Positions 44,612 through 53,779 of a stretch of 64,000 nt of DNA are shown here, piece after piece. The first letter of the stretch is position 1. Each line of letters starts with the position of its first letter. The notes under the pieces are model-generated. The model had not been told where the DNA came from. It was given only the letters and a program-made list of their open reading frames with translations, and made no database searches. Location of the stretch: assembly GCF_900114165.1 (NCBI RefSeq), contig NZ_FOSB01000005.1:124001-188000 (forward strand), read 5' to 3'. The DNA comes from Halobacillus dabanensis. Lineage in GTDB: Bacteria > Bacillota > Bacilli > Bacillales > Halobacillaceae. A program made the translations under genes and the position numbers.

Positions 44612-44638
44612 ACCCCGGTGCATGACCGGGGTTTTTCC
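44611..44638 (+). terminator. terminator after CNNM gene
   Basis: AAACCCCGGT / ACCGGGGTTT stem, starting at the stop. Confidence 0.82.
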
Positions 44639-44646
44639 TGATTTTT

Positions 44647-45486
44647 TTATGAATCTTTTTGGATAAATACTTGATGGGGGAACGGAATTTCGATGTCTGC
44701 TGCATCCAACGCTTCTTTCATCGCTTTTCTCAAATCACGCTCAACCGCCCACTGCTCCATATTTTTCGTTTTGCCTAAAATACGAATGACCACATCAGAA
44801 GAACCCAGGCTTTGCACTCCAAGCACATTCGGTCCTTCGACGAAACGCTCATCATCAGCAAAGTCATCCGCTACTTTTTGCAGCACGTCCATCGCTTGAT
44901 CGATGTTTTCATCATAGCCGATGCCGATATCGACAAGGGCACGCATGTTTCCGCGAGAGTGGTTGGCTACCCCGACAATATTTCGGTTCGGAACAAAATT
45001 CAATGTCCCATCAAAACTGCGGATTTTCGTTGTGCGGATGCCGACTTCTTCGACAACTCCGTCATACCCGCCAGCCGTGACATAATCATCCACTTCAATT
45101 TGCCGTTCAATTAATAAGAAGAAACCTGTCACGATATCGGAAACGAGACCTTGGGCACCAAAACCGATGGCAAGGCCGACGATTCCGGCACCAGCAAGAA
45201 GTGGTCCAATCTCTATATTCACGACACTAAGTAACATCATGACCAGTATGAAAAGTAATACATAGGAAAAGATGTTCACCGAAAGCTTTTGTAATGTTTG
45301 ATTACGACCTTCTGATATATTGCGTTGAGTACTGATCCGGTTGATACTGGCTTCAATTGCTTTTTTTCCGATCGGCTTAATGATGGCAAAAGCAATAAGT
45401 AAAACAATAATTTTAAGTCCAGCTGTGATTAATAGTTCCAGAAGGACGGTAGGATTAAATTCAAATCCTTCTTCAAATAAATTCAT
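44647..45486 (-). CDS. ykuT: small-conductance mechanosensitive channel (MscS family, YkuT)
   Basis: Tension-gated solute release on osmotic downshift, 279 residues. There are three hydrophobic segments; the pore helix GPLLAGAGIVGLAIGFGAQGLVSD and the following VSDIVTGFFLLIERQIEVDDYV are classic. The cytoplasmic beta domain GVVEEVGIRTTKIRSFDGTLNFVPN follows. ATG at 45486 has AGAGGAGCTCACC before it. The 303 bases to the peroxiredoxin hold only a possible 16-codon ORF (45657-45707, MEEREENQVFY...). Confidence 0.92.
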   Translation of the reverse strand: MNLFEEGFEFNPTVLLELLITAGLKIIVLLIAFAIIKPIGKKAIEASINRISTQRNISEGRNQTLQKLSVNIFSYVLLFILVMMLLSVVNIEIGPLLAGAGIVGLAIGFGAQGLVSDIVTGFFLLIERQIEVDDYVTAGGYDGVVEEVGIRTTKIRSFDGTLNFVPNRNIVGVANHSRGNMRALVDIGIGYDENIDQAMDVLQKVADDFADDERFVEGPNVLGVQSLGSSDVVIRILGKTKNMEQWAVERDLRKAMKEALDAADIEIPFPHQVFIQKDS

Positions 45487-45789
45487 AGGTGAGCTCCTCT
45501 CTCTTTCATTCATCATCTACTTTATTAGGATAGCTGAAAAGAAGTAGATATTTCAACGATTTGGCAAAAAATGCAGCACATTGTCGAATGGGGTTATTTT
45601 ACATAACCTTCAAACTTTCCTCAACAGAATGGGTTTAATGAGCAGAGGGATGGTTAAAATGGAGGAAAGAGAAGAGAATCAAGTCTTTTATTCGTATCCA
45701 AATCAATGATATCGAACAATGCATCAACTTCTTCTCGCTAAATGAAACCATGGAATCATAAATACAAGACTATTTCGGAGGGATTCTAA

Positions 45790-46332
45790 ATGGCAGAACG
45801 TATGGTAGCTAAACAAGCCCCGCGCTTTGAAATGGACGCAGTGCTTCCAAATAAAGAATTCGGTAAAGTATCACTCGAAGAAAACATGAAAAACGACAAA
45901 TGGACCGTCCTGTTTTTCTATCCGATGGACTTCACATTCGTATGTCCGACAGAAATCACTTCCCTATCTGATCGCTTCGATGAATTCGAAGATCTGGATG
46001 CAGAAGTGGTTGGAGTGTCTACGGATACGATTCACACCCACCTTGCCTGGATAAACACAGACCGTGACGAAAACGGTTTAGGTCAGCTGGAATATGCTCT
46101 AGCTGCCGATACGAACCATCAAGTGTCCCGCCACTATGGCGTCCTTTTAGAAGAGGAAGGAGTAGCGCTCCGTGGGTTATTCATCATCAGCCCGGAAGGT
46201 GAGCTAATGTACCAGGTGGTCAACCATAACAATATCGGCCGCGATGTGGATGAAACACTAAGGGTATTACAAGCACTCCAAACAGGCGGCCTTTGTCCGG
46301 CAAACTGGAAGCCAGGTCAAGAAACCCTGTGA
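45790..46332 (+). CDS. ykuU: 2-Cys peroxiredoxin (YkuU)
   Basis: Thiol peroxidase, 180 residues. Peroxidatic Cys52 lies in FTFVCPTEI, and resolving Cys169 in GGLCPANW. It matches B. subtilis YkuU. ATG at 45790 follows TTCGGAGGG. A hairpin (TCTAACA/TGTTAGA near 46349-46384) precedes ykuV. Confidence 0.92.
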   Translation: MAERMVAKQAPRFEMDAVLPNKEFGKVSLEENMKNDKWTVLFFYPMDFTFVCPTEITSLSDRFDEFEDLDAEVVGVSTDTIHTHLAWINTDRDENGLGQLEYALAADTNHQVSRHYGVLLEEEGVALRGLFIISPEGELMYQVVNHNNIGRDVDETLRVLQALQTGGLCPANWKPGQETL

Positions 46333-46414
46333 ATTCCCGGTATTCTTCAGGTCTAACATGGTTTGTGTTAGATCTTTTCTTACCTTTTGAAAGCAGTGGA
46401 AGGAGAGTGCTTTG

Positions 46415-46867
46415 ATGCGCTTACGTACACCGATGCCCGAATTACCGGAAGCAACGGAATGGTTGAATAGTGAACCATTGAAAAAAGAGGATTTAATCGG
46501 TAACAAGCCGACATTGATTCATTTCTGGTCGGTCAGTTGTGGTCTCTGTAAAGAAGCGATGCCGGACGTTAACGAATTCCGGGATCAATATGGCGATGTT
46601 TTGAACGTGGTTGCCGTCCACATGCCTCGGTCTGAAAAGGATCTGGACCTTACGCAAATCAAAGAAGTTACCGCTGAACACCGTATTACCCAACCAATTT
46701 ACGTGGATAATCAACACAAGTTGACAGATGCTTTTGAAAACCAATATGTACCTTCATATTATGTGTTTGATGAAGAAGGGAATTTGCGTCATTTCCAAGC
46801 AGGTGGCGGTGGGATGAAAATGCTGCAAAAACGTGTCAACCGCGTTCTCGGCCTCAACGCAAAGTGA
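46415..46867 (+). CDS. ykuV: thioredoxin-fold thiol-disulfide oxidoreductase YkuV
   Basis: 150 residues with the redox pair Cys42-Gly-Leu-Cys45 in SVSCGLCKEAMP and the cis-Pro VPSYYVF. It matches B. subtilis YkuV (about 148 residues), a reductant-like thiol protein lacking a signal peptide. ATG at 46415 follows GGAAGGAGAGTG. It sits downstream of peroxiredoxin ykuU, its probable functional partner. Confidence 0.9.
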   Translation: MRLRTPMPELPEATEWLNSEPLKKEDLIGNKPTLIHFWSVSCGLCKEAMPDVNEFRDQYGDVLNVVAVHMPRSEKDLDLTQIKEVTAEHRITQPIYVDNQHKLTDAFENQYVPSYYVFDEEGNLRHFQAGGGGMKMLQKRVNRVLGLNAK

Positions 46868-46878
46868 TGTATATAACT

Positions 46879-46918
46879 AGAGCAACCCCCATACAAATGG
46901 AAAGGTTGCTCTTTTTCT
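46879..46918 (+). terminator. terminator after ykuV
   Basis: AGAGCAACC / GGTTGCTCT stem with a T-run. Confidence 0.75.
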
Positions 46919-46964
46919 ATGCCAAAAACCTTCCTTACCAGAAGAGTCAGCTTCGAGACTTTGG

Positions 46965-47052
46965 TTTGAGGAAATGGTGGCTGGGAAAACGAGTCGTTTC
47001 CGTAGCCCCTATATCTTTGTAGAATCAGACTACAACTTTAGGCGGAGGGGAT
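46965..47052. repeat. dispersed repeat, fragment E
   Basis: AAATGGTGGCTGGGAAAACGAGTCGTTTCCGTAG (positions 46972-47004) and AGGCGGAGGGGAT near 47040 match, respectively, the left end and, in reverse, the right end of the 19.2-kb copy with the middle missing. It lies between ykuV and the ABC exporter. Confidence 0.4.
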
Positions 47053-47159
47053 ATCATACTTAGGTAGAATTTTTGAAAAATTATTACAAATGGGTAGATA
47101 TTTATTTCGATACCCGATATATTTATAATTACGTTAAAAACTTCGAAGGAGGGAAAAAC

Positions 47160-48917
47160 TTGGATACATTTAAAAAGCTGAAAGAATTTTATTGGCCGTA
47201 TAAGAAATTCTTCTTCTGGTCACTTTTTTCGTTATTATTCGTTACCATCATAACTCTCGTATATCCAGTCGTTTTACAAATCACCATTGATGAAGTCGTC
47301 CTTGGAGAACAATACGATCTAATTCCTTATATCTGTATCGCATTTATCGTACTTATGATCATTAAAGGAATCGCTACATATTTCCACCAATACTTGGGGG
47401 ATTATTTCGGAATCCGTTCTGTTTATACATTACGTGATGGCTTGTATAAGAAACTTCAGCGGCTGCCGTTCCGATATTATGATAACGCAAAAACAGGTGA
47501 CTTGATGTCCCGCCTGACCGCTGATGTGGAGGGGTTCCGCTTTTTCCTGTCGATGGGCTTTTCGGAACTGGTCCGCATCGTTCTTTTAATCGTATTAAGT
47601 TTGAGCGTCATGTTTTACTTTTCCATCCCACTTGCTCTCGTTACGATGGCCGCTATGCCGTTTCTTGGAATTGTCGTTTATCGTTTTGATCGGAAAGTCC
47701 ACCCGGCTTTCCGCAAAATCCGAAAATCATTCGGAAAACTGAACACTCGTGTGCAAGAAAATATCAGTGGAATGAATACGGTCAAGTCCCTATCAAGAGA
47801 GAACTTCGAAATTGGCCGTTTTTCAGACAGAAGTGATGATTATCGTACAAAGTTCATTACTACATCGAATATTTGGTCTAAGTATTTCCCATTAATGGAG
47901 TTCATCGGCAACGTCTCGGTCGTCGCATTACTTGCTTACGGCGGATACCTTGTCATCAATAATTCGATGCAGCTCGGAGAACTTGTCGCCTTTTTCAGCC
48001 TGGTCTGGTACATTCTTGGACCTTTGATGAATTTCGGTTTCGTCATTAACCTCTTCTCCCAATCGAAGGCTTCTGGAGAGCGCTTGCTGGAAATATTAGA
48101 AGCCCCTGAGGAAATTACCGAAAAAGAGGATGCCGTTATCCAGGACCGTCTACTAGGACATGTCACCTTCAACGATGTCACCTTAACCTATGTAGAAGAT
48201 GATGATTCTGCACTGAAAAACATCACCTTTGATGCACCACCTGGAAAAACGATCGGCTTGATCGGTGCAACAGGATCTGGAAAGACAAGTATTACCCAGC
48301 TTATCACGCGTTTCTATGAACCTGAAAAAGGGGAAGTTCTAGTTGATGGGCGTCCTGTCGCGGATTATGGCTTGAAAAGTCTTCGCAAAAACATCGGATT
48401 CGTATTACAGGAGTCTTTCCTGTTCTCGACGACAATTAGAGAAAATATCTCTTACGGAAACCCTGATGCCACGATGGAAGACGTCATAGATGCGGCGAAA
48501 CGTGCACAGGCCCATGATTTTATTATGGAAATGCCTGAAGGATATGACACACTTCTCGGTGAACGGGGGATGGGACTTTCTGGAGGACAGAAGCAACGGA
48601 TTGCCATTGCGCGTGCCATTTTGATCGACCCGGCAATCCTCGTCCTTGATGATGCGACTTCAGCTGTTGATATGGAAACAGAATTCAAGATTCAAAAAGC
48701 ACTTCAAGAGGTCATGAAAGGGCGTACGACGTTCATAATCGCCCATCGTATTTCTTCTTTAAAGCATGCGGATGAAATATTAGTGCTTGAAGATGGTGCA
48801 ATAAAAGAACGCGGTGTCCATGATGAGCTTCTTATTAATGGTGGACCATATCAGCGGATCTACGATATCCAATATCAGGACAAAGAGAAGATTTTAAAAA
48901 CATCTAATATTTTATAA
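47160..48917 (+). CDS. heterodimeric ABC exporter, subunit with degenerate catalytic site
   Basis: Multidrug-type half exporter, 585 residues: six membrane helices (to ~330) then an ATPase domain. Walker A GATGSGKTS (about 400), signature LSGGQKQR, and Walker B ILVLDDATSAVD. The residue following the Walker B Asp is Asp, not Glu, so this site is probably catalytically weak, as in BmrC-type halves. The start is TTG at 47160, with GAAGGAGGG upstream; the open frame from 47073 has no such site. The partner follows 13 bases later. Confidence 0.85.
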   Translation: MDTFKKLKEFYWPYKKFFFWSLFSLLFVTIITLVYPVVLQITIDEVVLGEQYDLIPYICIAFIVLMIIKGIATYFHQYLGDYFGIRSVYTLRDGLYKKLQRLPFRYYDNAKTGDLMSRLTADVEGFRFFLSMGFSELVRIVLLIVLSLSVMFYFSIPLALVTMAAMPFLGIVVYRFDRKVHPAFRKIRKSFGKLNTRVQENISGMNTVKSLSRENFEIGRFSDRSDDYRTKFITTSNIWSKYFPLMEFIGNVSVVALLAYGGYLVINNSMQLGELVAFFSLVWYILGPLMNFGFVINLFSQSKASGERLLEILEAPEEITEKEDAVIQDRLLGHVTFNDVTLTYVEDDDSALKNITFDAPPGKTIGLIGATGSGKTSITQLITRFYEPEKGEVLVDGRPVADYGLKSLRKNIGFVLQESFLFSTTIRENISYGNPDATMEDVIDAAKRAQAHDFIMEMPEGYDTLLGERGMGLSGGQKQRIAIARAILIDPAILVLDDATSAVDMETEFKIQKALQEVMKGRTTFIIAHRISSLKHADEILVLEDGAIKERGVHDELLINGGPYQRIYDIQYQDKEKILKTSNIL

Positions 48918-48930
48918 GGGGGGATGGGGC

Positions 48931-50763
48931 ATGGCAAGGAAACCGAAACACCAGCCAGAAACGAGTACACATTTGAACCGCTTTAAATACACGCAGGACC
49001 AGGCCATTGAAAAACCGTTCAACTGGTCGCAAATGTGGCGCTTGCTGCAATATATTAAACCATATGCTAAAACATTATTGCCGGTCGCGATCATAGCGAT
49101 GCTTGTATCTACCATCGTCCGCCTGGTCGTACCGATATTGATTGGTAAAGTAGCCATCGATATCGCCATCGCGGATGGGAACACCAATCTGTTGATTCAA
49201 CTAGTTGTAGGAATTGCGATCATGTACTTGCTCAGTTACATCGGCAATGCTCTCCGGATAAAATACGTGAATATCCTTGGGCAGAATGTCATTTATGATT
49301 TGAGGCAGCATTTATTTTCCCATGTTCAGCGTCTCTCTCATAAATTCTTTGACTCAAGATCGGCAGGTTCGATCCTTGTCCGGATCATGAATGATATCAA
49401 CTCATTGCAGGAACTTTTTACGAATGGGATCATCAATTTACTGATGGACGTTGTCATGTTATCAGGGATTGTTGTCATTCTTTTTGTTCTAAGTCCTAAA
49501 CTGGCACTTGCCATTCTTGTGATCATGCCGATCATGTTCTACATTTCCACGAAATTGCGCCGGAACATCCGTCGTTCCTGGCAGGATGTGCGCATCCAAC
49601 AATCCAAATTGAACTCCCACTTGAATGAAAGCTTACAAGGGGTGCGTATCACTCAATCATTCTCTCAGGAAAAAGAAAACACCGAGTACTTTGATGGCGT
49701 GAATACAGATAATTTCCAATCCTGGAACAGAGCTTCACGTAAAAGTGCCATGTTCCGTCCTTTCGTGGAAATGAGCAACGCAGTGGGAACAGTCATCCTG
49801 ATCGCTTTTGGTGCTTATCTGATTTTGCAGCAAAATGTAGAGATCGGTACATTCGTTTCGTTTGCATTTTTCCTTGGCATGTTCTGGGAGCCGATTTCCC
49901 GTCTCGGAATGATGTATAATCAACTTCTTATGGCGATGGCAGCTTCTGAGAGAATCTTCGAATTTCTGGATGAAAAGCCGAACGTGGAAGAGAAACGGGA
50001 CGCTGTGGATTTGAAAGACATGAAAGGACATATCGAATTCGACCATGTGGAGTTCGCTTATGATTCCAAGCGGAAAGCACTACATGATATCAACTTGGAA
50101 ATGAAGCAGGGGGAAACAGTCGCACTCGTCGGTCATACGGGATCTGGTAAATCGACGATAGCCAACTTGGTCAGTCGTTTTTATGATCCGACTAAGGGAT
50201 CGGTCAAAATTGATGGTGTCGACTTGAAAGATGCGACGATTGATAGTGTGCGTCAGCAAATCAGTGTTGTCCTTCAGGATACTTTTATTTTCTCTGGCAC
50301 GATCATGGAAAACATTCGCTTCGGACGACCAGATGCATCCGATGAAGATGTCATCGAGGCCGCCAAAGTTGTCGGTGCAGATGACTTCATCCAGCGCCTT
50401 AATAACGGTTATGAAACCGAAGTGGAAGAACGCGGGAACATTTTGTCTGCAGGGGAACGACAATTGCTATCGTTCGCAAGGGCCCTTCTTGCTAATCCAC
50501 GAATTCTGATTTTAGATGAGGCTACGGCAAGCATCGATACGGAAACGGAGTTGAAGATTCAACAGGCGTTAAGAAAGCTGTTGAAAGGAAGGACAGCGAT
50601 TATGATCGCTCACCGTTTATCAACGATCCGGGAAGCGGACAACATTTTCGTATTGGAAAATGGCCGTATCCTCGAACAAGGATCACACAATGAGCTGATG
50701 GACCAGGAAGGCGAATACTATGAACTTGTGAAAGCACAGTTCCAAATGCTTGATGCTATTTAA
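48931..50763 (+). CDS. heterodimeric ABC exporter, active partner
   Basis: 610 residues: a ~60-residue polar N-terminus, six helices (to ~350) and a nucleotide-binding domain. Walker A GHTGSGKSTI, signature LSAGERQLLSFARA (an atypical form of LSGGQ), Walker B ILILDEATASID with the catalytic Glu, and IAHRLS. With the upstream gene it forms an asymmetric BmrCD/YheIH-like pump, where each composite site uses the signature of one and Walker motifs of the other. The substrate is unknown. A terminator follows at 50774-50804. Confidence 0.86.
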   Translation: MARKPKHQPETSTHLNRFKYTQDQAIEKPFNWSQMWRLLQYIKPYAKTLLPVAIIAMLVSTIVRLVVPILIGKVAIDIAIADGNTNLLIQLVVGIAIMYLLSYIGNALRIKYVNILGQNVIYDLRQHLFSHVQRLSHKFFDSRSAGSILVRIMNDINSLQELFTNGIINLLMDVVMLSGIVVILFVLSPKLALAILVIMPIMFYISTKLRRNIRRSWQDVRIQQSKLNSHLNESLQGVRITQSFSQEKENTEYFDGVNTDNFQSWNRASRKSAMFRPFVEMSNAVGTVILIAFGAYLILQQNVEIGTFVSFAFFLGMFWEPISRLGMMYNQLLMAMAASERIFEFLDEKPNVEEKRDAVDLKDMKGHIEFDHVEFAYDSKRKALHDINLEMKQGETVALVGHTGSGKSTIANLVSRFYDPTKGSVKIDGVDLKDATIDSVRQQISVVLQDTFIFSGTIMENIRFGRPDASDEDVIEAAKVVGADDFIQRLNNGYETEVEERGNILSAGERQLLSFARALLANPRILILDEATASIDTETELKIQQALRKLLKGRTAIMIAHRLSTIREADNIFVLENGRILEQGSHNELMDQEGEYYELVKAQFQMLDAI

Positions 50764-50773
50764 ATAGGAAAGG

Positions 50774-50804
50774 GAAAAGCGCCGGTTAACCGGTGCTTTT
50801 TTTC
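50774..50804 (+). terminator. terminator after ABC genes
   Basis: AAAGCGCCGGTT / AACCGGTGCTTT stem with TTTTTTT. The following ~430-base space holds the cyd regulatory region; its only other open frame is a 60-codon one with no SD. Confidence 0.8.
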
Positions 50805-51077
50805 TGTCCTGGAAAATACAAACCTTATTGGATAAATGGATAGAGAAAAGTATCCGCTCCAGTATCCAGCCATTCGCATCCTAATCAAGCTGCCATCAGG
50901 AAGGGAGGTCGCTTTCCTCCAGTTGTTTTATTTATGTGTTTTTATATATCCCTTTGGCACCGAGCCGTCTTACAATCCAATAGATACTTTGACAGATGAG
51001 GAAAATCCCCTCGATTAATGATCATCTTCTAGTTAAAAAACGCTTCTGTTAGGGAACAAGGGCTATAGGCATAAAGG

Positions 51078-51106
51078 TCGACAGTTTTATAGGGGTTCGA
51101 TATGAT
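51078..51106 (+). promoter_or_regulatory. putative promoter of cydAB
   Basis: TCGACA at 51078 and TATGAT at 51101 with a 17-base spacer. Transcription would begin near 51113. Confidence 0.5.
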
Positions 51107-51123
51107 AGACATGCAATCAGAGA

Positions 51124-51141
51124 TTGTGAAGTTTGTCACAA
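51124..51141 (+). promoter_or_regulatory. Rex operator upstream of cydAB
   Basis: TTGTGAAGTTTGTCACAA matches the Rex dyad TTGTGAA-N4-TTCACAA at 13 of 14 fixed positions. It would lie about 12-29 bases past the predicted transcription start, consistent with repression by NAD+-bound Rex. A related half, TTGTGTCGGTGAA, follows at 51155, and a cre-like GTGAAACGTTTCCAC at 51164-51178. Confidence 0.7.
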
Positions 51142-51235
51142 AATCGTCAACAACCTTGTGTCGGTGAAACGTTTCCACGTTTTATACTAGGAGTAATTGA
51201 TTTATTATGACCATCCGTGGTTAGGGGGAAACAAG

Positions 51236-52597
51236 ATGTTTGGATTTGAAACGGTCGAGCTGAGCCGCGCGCTCACGGCCATGACACTGATTTTTCATGC
51301 GATCTTCGCCACTCTTGGTGTCGGTGTACCTGTACTTGTATCTACAGCAGAATTCATCGGGATCAAGAAGAAAGATCCACATTATACGCTTTTAGCCCGG
51401 CGCTGGACCCGCGGGTACACCATCACGGTGGCTATCGGGGTCGTTACCGGGACGGCCATCGGATTACAGTTATCATTGATTTGGCCGAGTTTTATGCAAC
51501 TTGCCGGAAACGTGATTGCCCTCCCATTGTTTATGGAAACATTCGCCTTCTTTTTTGAAGCGATATTCCTGGGAATCTACCTTTATACGTGGGACCGGTT
51601 TAAAAATCCGATGTATCACTGGCTTTTGTCTATCCCAGTGGTTATTGGTGGTACATTATCCGCCTTCTTTATTACGACGGTAAACTCTTTCATGAATACA
51701 CCGCAAGGGTTCGAAATGGAAGAGGGACGCTTTACAGCGGTTGATCCATTGGCTGCGATGTTCAACCCGGCTACACCGACAAAAGTCTTCCACGTCATTT
51801 CGTCCTCTTATTTGACGGCAGCAGCGGTCCTGGCTGGGATTGCCGCCTTCATCATTTTGATGAAAAAGGGGTCACTCTACCATAAAAAAGCTTTAAAACT
51901 TACGGTGATGATGACATTCCTCTTTGCGATATTGACTGCTGTAGCAGGGGATCTATCTGCTAAATTCTTAGCGGAACATCAACCGGAAAAACTCGCAGCA
52001 GGAGAATGGCACTTTGAAACGGAAGAGGGAGCTGACCTTGTCGTTTTCGGTTCATTGAATGAAAACAATGTAGTGGAAAATGCCATACGAATCCCGAATG
52101 CGTTAAGCTTTCTTGCCCATGGAGACTTCCAAGCTGAGGTAGAGGGATTGAATGAAACGCCAGAGGATGAACGGCCGCCACTTTGGATTCACTATATGTT
52201 CGATCTTATGGTCAGTATCGGCTTTTACACATTGGGCATTTCCTTACTTTTCCTTCTGTTCTGGAAGATGAAAAAGTGGAATGAGTTCCATCCGCTTCTA
52301 TTATGGGGAATAGTCGCTACAGGTCCCTTATCGATGCTTGCCATTGAATTCGGCTGGATTTTTGCTGAAGTCGGCCGTCAGCCTTGGATTCTCAGAGGGT
52401 TCATGACAGTTGCAGAAGGAGCAACAACGTCTCCTTACGTATTCTCGATGTTCGTCCTATTTGCCCTTGTTTATCTAGTGCTTGCCATCGGGTGTTTAGC
52501 TACTTTGAGGAAAATATTCAAAGGTAAACCGGCAGAACTGGAACTGGAACATCGTTATCCTCAAACAGCTGCTGCAAGTAAGGAGGGGGACGAATGA
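51236..52597 (+). CDS. cydA: cytochrome bd-type ubiquinol oxidase subunit I
   Basis: Haem-bearing subunit of an alternative quinol oxidase, 453 residues. The axial His near residue 21 (LIFHAIFATLGVG), the helix-3/4 GTAIGLQLSLIWPSF and the GWIFAEVGRQPW signature near 385 are clear. The Q-loop is short, which resembles YthA/CIO-type oxidases rather than E. coli CydA. ATG at 51236 follows GGGGGAAACAAG. It overlaps subunit II by four bases. Confidence 0.9.
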   Translation: MFGFETVELSRALTAMTLIFHAIFATLGVGVPVLVSTAEFIGIKKKDPHYTLLARRWTRGYTITVAIGVVTGTAIGLQLSLIWPSFMQLAGNVIALPLFMETFAFFFEAIFLGIYLYTWDRFKNPMYHWLLSIPVVIGGTLSAFFITTVNSFMNTPQGFEMEEGRFTAVDPLAAMFNPATPTKVFHVISSSYLTAAAVLAGIAAFIILMKKGSLYHKKALKLTVMMTFLFAILTAVAGDLSAKFLAEHQPEKLAAGEWHFETEEGADLVVFGSLNENNVVENAIRIPNALSFLAHGDFQAEVEGLNETPEDERPPLWIHYMFDLMVSIGFYTLGISLLFLLFWKMKKWNEFHPLLLWGIVATGPLSMLAIEFGWIFAEVGRQPWILRGFMTVAEGATTSPYVFSMFVLFALVYLVLAIGCLATLRKIFKGKPAELELEHRYPQTAAASKEGDE

Positions 52598-53607
52598 GTT
52601 ATGAATTGATCGGAATTTCCGTATTATGGCTTTTTCTTTATGGCTATTTGATTATCGCTTCCGTCGATTTCGGAGCAGGATTCTTTGCTTATTATGCAAA
52701 AGTAACGAAAAAGGATCATTTGATCAACCAATTGATTTCCCGATATCTCTCACCAGTATGGGAAGTGACCAACGTTTTCTTCGTCTTTTTCTTTGTAGGA
52801 CTTGTAGGGTTCTTCCCGGATATGGCTTATTACTTCGGCCAAAGCCTACTGATCCCTGGTAGTATTGCCATCGTACTTCTGGCGATTCGGGGTTCGTTTT
52901 ACGCCTTCGAAAACTATGGTTCCAAGGATAATCACCTATATATGTTCCTTTATGGGGCTACAGGATTGCTTATTCCTGCCTCTCTCTCGACGGCACTGAC
53001 GATTTCCGAAGGCGGATATATCGAAGAGACAGCGAATGGTGTGCAACTACTGTATGGCGAATTGTTGACAAGTCCGTATTCATGGAGTGTCATTTTTCTT
53101 GCGATAGTCAGTGTGCTCTACATCAGTGCGATGTTTCTTACGTACTATGCCAACAGAGCTGGTGATGAGCCCGCCCTTCAGATTGTCAGGAAATATGCTC
53201 TGTTCTGGAGTTCTCCGACAATCATAGCAAGTTTAACGACATTCATCGCCTTGAGTCAGCAAAATACGGATCACTTCCAGAGGGCGATTGATCTTTGGTG
53301 GGTGTTCGGAATATCTGTCGGCTTTTTCATGATTGCTGTATTTCTTGTTTATCAGGGTAAATATTACGGTTGGGCATTCCTCGCAGTCATGTTCCAATTT
53401 TTCGTCGCATTTTTCGGATACGGGGCTTCCCATTTGCCATATTTGCTCCACCCATTTGTAACCATCACAAGTGGCGTGACACATGAAACGATGGCGATCG
53501 CGCTGATCATCGTGTTTATCGCCGGCTTCTTATTGCTGGTACCATCACTGATCCTATTAATGCGTTTGTTCCTGTTCGATGCGGATTATGTAAAAGGGAA
53601 AAAATAA
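52594..53607 (+). CDS. cydB: cytochrome bd-type ubiquinol oxidase subunit II
   Basis: 337 residues with eight or nine membrane helices. It opens with LFLYGYLIIASVDFGAGFFAY and ends with the family's SHLPYLLHPFVTI segment. ATG at 52594 overlaps the cydA stop (ATGA), so the two are translationally coupled. No cydC/cydD-like assembly ABC genes are adjacent; the ABC pair upstream (47.2-50.8 kb) is of the drug-exporter type. Confidence 0.9.
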   Translation: MSYELIGISVLWLFLYGYLIIASVDFGAGFFAYYAKVTKKDHLINQLISRYLSPVWEVTNVFFVFFFVGLVGFFPDMAYYFGQSLLIPGSIAIVLLAIRGSFYAFENYGSKDNHLYMFLYGATGLLIPASLSTALTISEGGYIEETANGVQLLYGELLTSPYSWSVIFLAIVSVLYISAMFLTYYANRAGDEPALQIVRKYALFWSSPTIIASLTTFIALSQQNTDHFQRAIDLWWVFGISVGFFMIAVFLVYQGKYYGWAFLAVMFQFFVAFFGYGASHLPYLLHPFVTITSGVTHETMAIALIIVFIAGFLLLVPSLILLMRLFLFDADYVKGKK

Positions 53608-53608
53608 A

Positions 53609-53650
53609 GAAAAGTGCACGGGTCAAAAAACAACCCGTGCATTTTTTATG
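53609..53650 (+). terminator. terminator after cydAB
   Basis: TGCACGGGT / ACCCGTGCA stem with TTTTTT. Confidence 0.8.
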
Positions 53651-53779
53651 GATAGGGGGAGGGGATGGATCTGAATTTCTGTAAACATTTCAAGTCGTTT
53701 CATGAAAGAATGCCACTTTTGTTTGGAGATATGGTACAATTTGGAGTTGTTCTGAATTTCTGGAAAAGGGGAGAGGGAA

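Noticed and set aside
50836-51018. 60-codon + strand frame before cydAB
   Set aside because: No SD, no domain, and it lies in the regulatory region; probably chance.
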